From Bacteroidales bacterium (GTDB lineage Bacteria > Bacteroidota > Bacteroidia > Bacteroidales > JALTDM01), in the NCBI GenBank assembly GCA_027074135.1, contig JALTDM010000107.1, forward strand, positions 1-10,766: 10,766 nt of DNA, read 5' to 3'. A program made the position numbers and the translations under genes. The notes beneath the pieces are model-generated. The model saw only the letters and a list, made by a program, of their open reading frames with translations. It made no database searches and had not been told where the DNA came from. This document shows positions 6,141 through 10,766 of this stretch, one piece after another (the stretch's first letter is position 1; every line of letters begins with the position of its first letter).

Positions 6141-9100
6141 TTCCAAGTATTTTTAAAGCAGATGAAACAGGTATTTTCTTGCCGTCTTTGATTGCGATGA
6201 CAAAAGCATCTTTCAAACCTTCATTTTTCAAGATTATCATTAAATCACGTGCTTTTTTATACGATTTAAATTTACCTGCAACAAACACCGTGTATACGCC
6301 TGATTTTATGAAACCAACATACTTACCGCGAACACTTTCTATTCCTTTCAACAATTCATCTAAACTTACATTTCCTTTGAAGGCACCTATCTGAACGCTA
6401 AAGAACAAACCTGTAGTATCTGATATTTCAACAGGAGTTGTTGTGGATAATTGTTTATTTTGCAGTTTAGATTCAGCTACAACAGGTTGTGTCTGAACAG
6501 ACTGCAAAAGTCTTTTCCCATTGCTGTACTTCACAATAAAAGCATCTTTTATTCCTTTTTTTCTTGCTAAATTTCTTGTAGAAACAGCTTCTGCATAAGA
6601 ATTGAAAATACCTGTAAAATAGCGTGTAAAGCCATAAGGTGTATTTTCATAATATATATTGTCAAACGCTGCAAAAAATGCAGGAGACGGTGTATTTTTA
6701 AACACTCCTATCTGAACGGTAAACAGTTCTTTATCTTTAGGTAAAGGTGATGAATTACTTACAATGTTTGATGAAGCTGTTTGTTTATAATTTACCTCCG
6801 TACCGTTATTTACTGCTGAAATTTCAGCATTTGCCAAATCTTTATATCCTGGTGTTGCATATTGTTCATTCCTTGCGATATAAACAGGAATGCGTTTACC
6901 GCCTTGATAAGCAACAATAAATGCTTGGGGATATCCCATATCTCTAATTTTCTTTAAACCTGCAATGGCTGCATCAAATGTTGAAAACTGACCAAACATA
7001 TATTTATAATACTTGCTGCCTTGAGCTTTTTCAACAGAAACAGGTCTAACCTTAAAAGTGTTATTATCAACAAGTTTATAATATGCACCTATTTGAATCT
7101 TATAAACAATGCCGTTTGGCATAGGAGGATTCACAGGTATAGGATTTTTGTCCGAATAATAGCTTTTATCACCTATAGCTAAAGGTACTTTTAAATTATT
7201 AACAACATTTGAAGTTTGAATATTTGTAACAACATTGATTTTGTTAGATATTTTATTTTCTGTATTATTTTGTTTTGTCGCATTTTGATATACAAACAAA
7301 CTATCGTTATTATTTTCGTCATTTATAACATTATTTCCCGGTTTATTTTGTGTGATTTGAGTATTTTCCGCTACCACGGATTCCGATTGTACAGAAACGG
7401 AAGTATCGACTTGGGATTGAATATTAGTTTTATTAGAATTTTCGGTTATAACATTATTGTTGTTTGCATTCTGCAATACTTTTTCGTTTTTAGTTACTAT
7501 ATTTTCTTGATTATTTGTACCTTCATTATTTTTGGAAGCCATTGCCTCTTGAGCTTCTTCAAATGTTACAGGAAGTTTTTTTATAACCTTTTTTATATTT
7601 TTATTCTTCAAATAAGAAAACTCAAAGATTATAGTATCATTATATGAAAAAACATTTTGAGGTTTAACAGATAATACAATATTATTTTGATTACGACCAT
7701 TATATTTTATCCAAATTAAGTTTATTGTAGTATCAGTAGTAAGAGTATCAGCACTAAGCGGATAACTTATAATCTTCACGTTAACATATCCAGGATAATG
7801 AACTTTGAATTTGGCCAAAGACGAATATTCTGTTGTATCTAACATTACAGAAATATTATAACTTTCTCCGGAACGCATTACATCAGTAGTATTTACAAGG
7901 ATAAAGTCTTGAGGTATTTTCACATTTTTCTCATGAGCAGATGCCTTAGCAAGTATTTGTTTTTTAGTTGTTTGTGGTTGTGGAGGTTTGTTATACATAA
8001 CAATTATTTTATCTGCATCTAATCCCCGTGTAAAATCTTCCAAAGCAGAAATATTTCGTTTTTTAAAAATCAGAGCAGTAACTTCTTCATCAGAAACTTC
8101 TCCTTTTTTCTGATATAGTGCAAGTTCTTGAAACATTGATTTGATCGCTTTATCTTTATATTTCTTTGCCGTAATTACAAGTCTTGCTTTAACATCATTA
8201 CTATTAACATATTTTAAATTATCCAAAAGTTTATCTGCAGTTTCATTATATAATTTCGCTTTATTTTCCAGAACATCCGCTAATTTCTTACGTTCAGGTA
8301 AAATTGTATTTTTTTGTTTTAATTCATTGATTTTGCTATCGAGTAATTTTTGTTTTAACTGCGAATTCTCATTAATCAATCCTACAATATCATCTATAAT
8401 ACTGTTCCTGGTTTTTTTTAAGTATTTTAAATCCTTTTCGGTAGATTTTACTTTGTCAGGATTTTTTGAAGTTTTTATTATACTTTCATCTTTTCTAACC
8501 AATGATTCAGCTTGATTTAGTGTCTTAACAAGATCATTTAACTCTTTATCATTATCTTCAGCATAATACCAATTATCTTTTTCTTCAGAATTATAATTGC
8601 GAGTTATAAGATTTTTTTCATTTACCTTAAAATTAACATCATTTTCTGAAATATTCGAAGCTATCAATAAGGGAGAAATATAGTTTGTTTGAGTAACAGC
8701 AGCATATGTAACATCAGCATTTCCATATATTATTGTATTTAATGCAAGATTTTGTGTATTTAGAGCTTTATTAAATAACTTTTCAGACTTTTTAAGCAAT
8801 TCCAGTTTTCTATTATCATCCTTTTCTATAATTGCTTTTAATTTTAAGGTAGTAGCTTTATTAAAATATGTATCTGCCAAGTTTTGATATGAGGTAAACT
8901 TCTCTACATTTTTTGGTGGTATTTCATTTGACAATTGAGTTAAATATTTTTCGTTTATAGAATAAACATTGCTGTCAGCATTTAATACCGTGTTGTACTT
9001 TTCCACAACTTCTTTTTTCAGTTTATTCAGGTTTTTTGTAATCTTTTTTACCTTCGATTTGTCTGCAAGTGTATCTTCGATAATTGTGTTGGTAAGTTTT

Positions 9101-10766
9101 TTCATTTTCAAGTTATAATCTGCCAACAATCTTTTTTCAGTTTCAGCATTTCCTATGTTTTGAAACAACTGTTCTTTATCTTCAGGACTCATTGAAATTA
9201 AAGGTAGATTCAAAGCTCCGGAATTCGTATTTTCTTGTTCTTTTGCTAAAAAAAGATTTTTTATAGCATCCTTTTTAAGAGAGGCTGCCGTTTCAAGTTT
9301 GTTTAACCTTTCTTCTTTTGATTTATCTTTTTTGGCATCTCGCTCAATTTTGAGAGACAGATCATACAAAAATTTAGCATTTGACACTAAATATTTTACT
9401 CTTCCATTTTTTTCATTTTCAGTAGCTATACTATCTAGTGGAACAAATAATTTATCATACAAAAAGTCATTTACCAAATTTTTTGTATTTATTGCTTTTT
9501 CTTTATCTTTTCCTATGGATAGTAAACTATCTGCGCTCTTGTTTTTTTGTTCATAAATATCTTTTTCAACCTTACCAATATCAGAATCTTCTTTTATCTT
9601 TTTATCAACAAATGCAGCAACCAGTTTATCGTCAACTGCAGTTTCTTCACCTGGTACGTATTCCTCTGCCAAAGTATTCTTTTCTATTTGGCTCAACAAT
9701 AAAGAATCTGCAAGAATTTGCTTTTTAAGGTATTTTATTTTTGACTTAACTTTTGATTTTTCGGCAATTATATTTCCTTTATCAAGAGATGATTGAAGTG
9801 CATTTAATTGAAGACGTTCATTGTTCATTTTACTCTTCATAAACGATGAAGCTAAAAGTAATTTTTTTTGGTTATCATTATCTGTTGCTGTAGAATCCAA
9901 TGTTATTTCAGGGCTTAATTCTTTAAATCCAGGCAACACATCAAGTTGGGAGACAATATGAGACGGAGTATCTTTTTCAATATAATTTACACTTGCAGGT
10001 TTTTTAGTATTTCTTTCTTCAGATAACATAGAATTCACATCTTCAACGTTAATCTCGCTTTTAGCATAATATGTAGAATCACTATTTATAGAGACATTAC
10101 CGACTGTATCTTGATTTGAAGCAATCATAAGAGATGTATCATTTATTTCATTATTTACATTTTCATTATTTGTTTTGGAAACAGTGTTAGCCTCATAATA
10201 ATTTTCATTATTTGAAACAGTATTACCAGATGTATCTTGGTTTGATACAACAAGAGATGTATCAGTAGTTACTACACCTGAGTTTTCTTTTTCTTGTTTA
10301 TTATTTTTCTCATTCCCCGAAACTATTGTTCTATTATTTGTATTTTCATTACCATTTTTTCTAATTGTATAATTTTTTGTTCCTTCCGACTGATTTTCTG
10401 CAATAAGTTTATTTTCAGCATTATTATATATGACTTTAGCTTTTGAAATTTCTTTTTCTCCTATATTTTTTGACAAACTCGATTCTATAAAAGCATATAA
10501 ATCACTATAACCTGTACCGGCTTTTTCTTCTTCTTTATTATAAAATTCACTCAGACTCTGTTTTATATCCTTAATTTTATCTTCAAAATTTGGTATATCC
10601 AAAGTTTCCTCCTCATTATTATTATGACCTGTATTTTTTAAAGATGTCAATAGTTTCAACTTTTGTTCCGAGTAAACAATTTTATTTTTTACCTCAATTT
10701 GTTTTGATTTTTCTGCTTTTATATCATTCTTAACATTTTTTATGTAATTCTTAAGCTGTTTAATTT
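6136..10766 (-). CDS. giant extracytoplasmic protein with helical repeats and three C-terminal SPOR domains (5' end outside window)
   Basis: The gene is partial. The frame is open from the right edge (first full codon ends at 10764) to the TAA at 6138-6136, giving about 1,542 residues. The TTG at 10659 is not a convincing start, because 35 sense codons precede it in frame with the same Lys-rich composition. Numbering from that TTG, the order is: helical segment 1-95; Asn/Ser/Thr-rich disordered part about 95-230 with a 41-residue duplication; long Lys/Glu/Leu helices about 240-875; predicted beta-sandwich about 913-1035; Asn/Gln-rich linker about 1040-1165; SPOR domains at about 1182-1260, 1309-1385 and 1417-1500. 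SPOR domains bind peptidoglycan glycan strands stripped of stem peptides. I found no cysteine and no membrane segment in the visible part, which fits a periplasmic protein; a signal peptide should lie upstream of the window. A role as wall-bound envelope scaffold, in division, shape, motility or secretion, is inference. I do not recognise a named orthologue. Confidence 0.87.
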   Translation of the reverse strand, partial: IKQLKNYIKNVKNDIKAEKSKQIEVKNKIVYSEQKLKLLTSLKNTGHNNNEEETLDIPNFEDKIKDIKQSLSEFYNKEEEKAGTGYSDLYAFIESSLSKNIGEKEISKAKVIYNNAENKLIAENQSEGTKNYTIRKNGNENTNNRTIVSGNEKNNKQEKENSGVVTTDTSLVVSNQDTSGNTVSNNENYYEANTVSKTNNENVNNEINDTSLMIASNQDTVGNVSINSDSTYYAKSEINVEDVNSMLSEERNTKKPASVNYIEKDTPSHIVSQLDVLPGFKELSPEITLDSTATDNDNQKKLLLASSFMKSKMNNERLQLNALQSSLDKGNIIAEKSKVKSKIKYLKKQILADSLLLSQIEKNTLAEEYVPGEETAVDDKLVAAFVDKKIKEDSDIGKVEKDIYEQKNKSADSLLSIGKDKEKAINTKNLVNDFLYDKLFVPLDSIATENEKNGRVKYLVSNAKFLYDLSLKIERDAKKDKSKEERLNKLETAASLKKDAIKNLFLAKEQENTNSGALNLPLISMSPEDKEQLFQNIGNAETEKRLLADYNLKMKKLTNTIIEDTLADKSKVKKITKNLNKLKKEVVEKYNTVLNADSNVYSINEKYLTQLSNEIPPKNVEKFTSYQNLADTYFNKATTLKLKAIIEKDDNRKLELLKKSEKLFNKALNTQNLALNTIIYGNADVTYAAVTQTNYISPLLIASNISENDVNFKVNEKNLITRNYNSEEKDNWYYAEDNDKELNDLVKTLNQAESLVRKDESIIKTSKNPDKVKSTEKDLKYLKKTRNSIIDDIVGLINENSQLKQKLLDSKINELKQKNTILPERKKLADVLENKAKLYNETADKLLDNLKYVNSNDVKARLVITAKKYKDKAIKSMFQELALYQKKGEVSDEEVTALIFKKRNISALEDFTRGLDADKIIVMYNKPPQPQTTKKQILAKASAHEKNVKIPQDFILVNTTDVMRSGESYNISVMLDTTEYSSLAKFKVHYPGYVNVKIISYPLSADTLTTDTTINLIWIKYNGRNQNNIVLSVKPQNVFSYNDTIIFEFSYLKNKNIKKVIKKLPVTFEEAQEAMASKNNEGTNNQENIVTKNEKVLQNANNNNVITENSNKTNIQSQVDTSVSVQSESVVAENTQITQNKPGNNVINDENNNDSLFVYQNATKQNNTENKISNKINVVTNIQTSNVVNNLKVPLAIGDKSYYSDKNPIPVNPPMPNGIVYKIQIGAYYKLVDNNTFKVRPVSVEKAQGSKYYKYMFGQFSTFDAAIAGLKKIRDMGYPQAFIVAYQGGKRIPVYIARNEQYATPGYKDLANAEISAVNNGTEVNYKQTASSNIVSNSSPLPKDKELFTVQIGVFKNTPSPAFFAAFDNIYYENTPYGFTRYFTGIFNSYAEAVSTRNLARKKGIKDAFIVKYSNGKRLLQSVQTQPVVAESKLQNKQLSTTTPVEISDTTGLFFSVQIGAFKGNVSLDELLKGIESVRGKYVGFIKSGVYTVFVAGKFKSYKKARDLMIILKNEGLKDAFVIAIKDGKKIPVSSALKILGK
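6139..7116 (-). repeat. three tandem SPOR-domain repeats (protein level)
   Basis: Each unit begins with a beta strand of the form VQIGxF (YKIQIGAYYK, FTVQIGVFKN, FSVQIGAFKG). Each then has an aromatic strand ending in GxF (FGQFSTFDAA, FTGIFNSYAEA, VAGKFKSYKKA), and closes with a helix and a strand of the form DAFIVxxxxGKRI (QAFIVAYQGGKRIPV, DAFIVKYSNGKRLL, DAFVIAIKDGKKIPV). Approximate spans are 6880-7116, 6505-6735 and 6160-6412. The spacers of about 35-50 residues are Ser/Thr/Asn-rich. The third unit ends seven residues before the stop. Confidence 0.88.
8035..9942 (-). repeat. three diverged copies of a roughly 150-230-residue helical module (protein level)
   Basis: Three segments share the same order of landmarks: a Lys-rich helix with K-V-K then L-K-K (EKSKVKSKIKYLKK near residue 300, DKSKVKKITKNLNKLKK near 530, PDKVKSTEKDLKYLKK near 733), followed by a TPR-like helical hairpin (NAKFLYDLSLKI near 425, NKATTLKLKAI near 600, NKAKLYNETADKL near 798) whose second helix ends around K-D/N-x-A-I/L. 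Copies 2 and 3 are also preceded by a similar PLI/PLLI-x-S stretch. The copies differ in length, the first being longest. The match was made by eye and is not statistically tested. Confidence 0.5.
10018..10263 (-). repeat. two tandem 41-residue (123-base) repeats in the Asn-rich region
   Basis: Unit 1 (10263-10141) begins DTSLVVSNQDTSGN and unit 2 (10140-10018) begins DTSLMIASNQDTVGN. After each comes an Asn/Ser-rich run with a YY pair, and an Asn/Glu-rich tail. The similarity is visible in the DNA as well: both plus-strand copies contain AGAGATGTATC, with TGTATCTTG about 20-30 bases before it. The pattern points to a fairly recent in-frame tandem duplication. Confidence 0.65.

Noticed and set aside
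7216..7647. Plus-strand hydrophobic reading frame inside the giant gene
   Set aside because: It is the complement of the Asn-rich and beta coding region. Asn and Lys codons read backwards give Ile, Phe and Leu runs, so the hydrophobicity is an artefact. The same applies to the other plus-strand frames at 8141-8515 and 9299-9728.
9960..9972. Possible third copy of the 41-residue repeat (DTPSHIVSQLD)
   Set aside because: The start resembles DTSLVVSNQD, but it lies 56 rather than 41 residues after unit 2 and no further similarity follows.
10657..10659. TTG as the start codon of the giant gene
   Set aside because: The frame continues without a stop to the window edge with the same composition. 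No signal peptide or promoter accompanies this codon, so the gene is better read as truncated by the window.
6136..10766. CRISPR array, mobile element or phage origin for the repeat-rich region
   Set aside because: The repeats are protein-level and in frame, with no direct-repeat/spacer pattern, terminal inverted repeats, transposase or integrase in view. The tRNA gene shows no nearby attachment-site duplicate that I could find.

Overview
The window is AT-rich DNA from a member of the Bacteroidota. Three independent signals agree on this: promoter -7 boxes of the form TAnnTTTG with A-rich leaders and no Shine-Dalgarno sequence, a secreted protein ending in a type IX secretion (T9SS) sorting domain, and a lipoprotein of the Ig-like type whose mature N-terminus carries the PPSGGPKDTTPP signature. 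Genus or family cannot be read from this stretch.

Layout. Bases 56-991 (+) hold a stand-alone NAD-dependent sugar-nucleotide epimerase/dehydratase. It converges on a tRNA-Pro(GGG) gene at 1034-1108 (-), with a weak shared hairpin between them. The 79-base gap 1109-1187 holds two divergent -7 boxes, one for the tRNA and one for purD. From 1188 to 6129 (+) five genes sit so close together that they should form one operon: purD (purine synthesis), a YhbP-like flavin split-barrel protein, an outer-membrane-type Ig-like lipoprotein, tadA (tRNA adenosine deaminase) and a T9SS-exported calcineurin-like phosphoesterase with unusual metal motifs. The first four genes overlap by 1, 11 and 4 bases; the last gap is 8 bases.

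The rest of the window, 6136-10766 (-), is one very large gene, converging on the operon with only 6 bases between the stop codons. The visible part encodes about 1,542 residues and runs off the right edge: the apparent start at 10659 is a TTG codon, and the frame stays open for another 35 codons. The protein seems to be an extracytoplasmic, cysteine-free, peptidoglycan-binding scaffold. From N to C it has a helical stretch, an Asn-rich stretch with a 41-residue tandem duplication, about 630 residues of Lys/Glu-rich helices that I read as three diverged copies of one module (perhaps with another copy upstream), a predicted beta-sandwich of no family I recognise, an Asn-rich linker, and three tandem SPOR domains at the C-terminus.

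The operon mixes housekeeping enzymes (purD, tadA) with envelope and secreted proteins. I see no shared pathway, so co-transcription is the only link I can support. The most novel item is the giant triple-SPOR protein. The next is the phosphoesterase with its altered active-site motifs.
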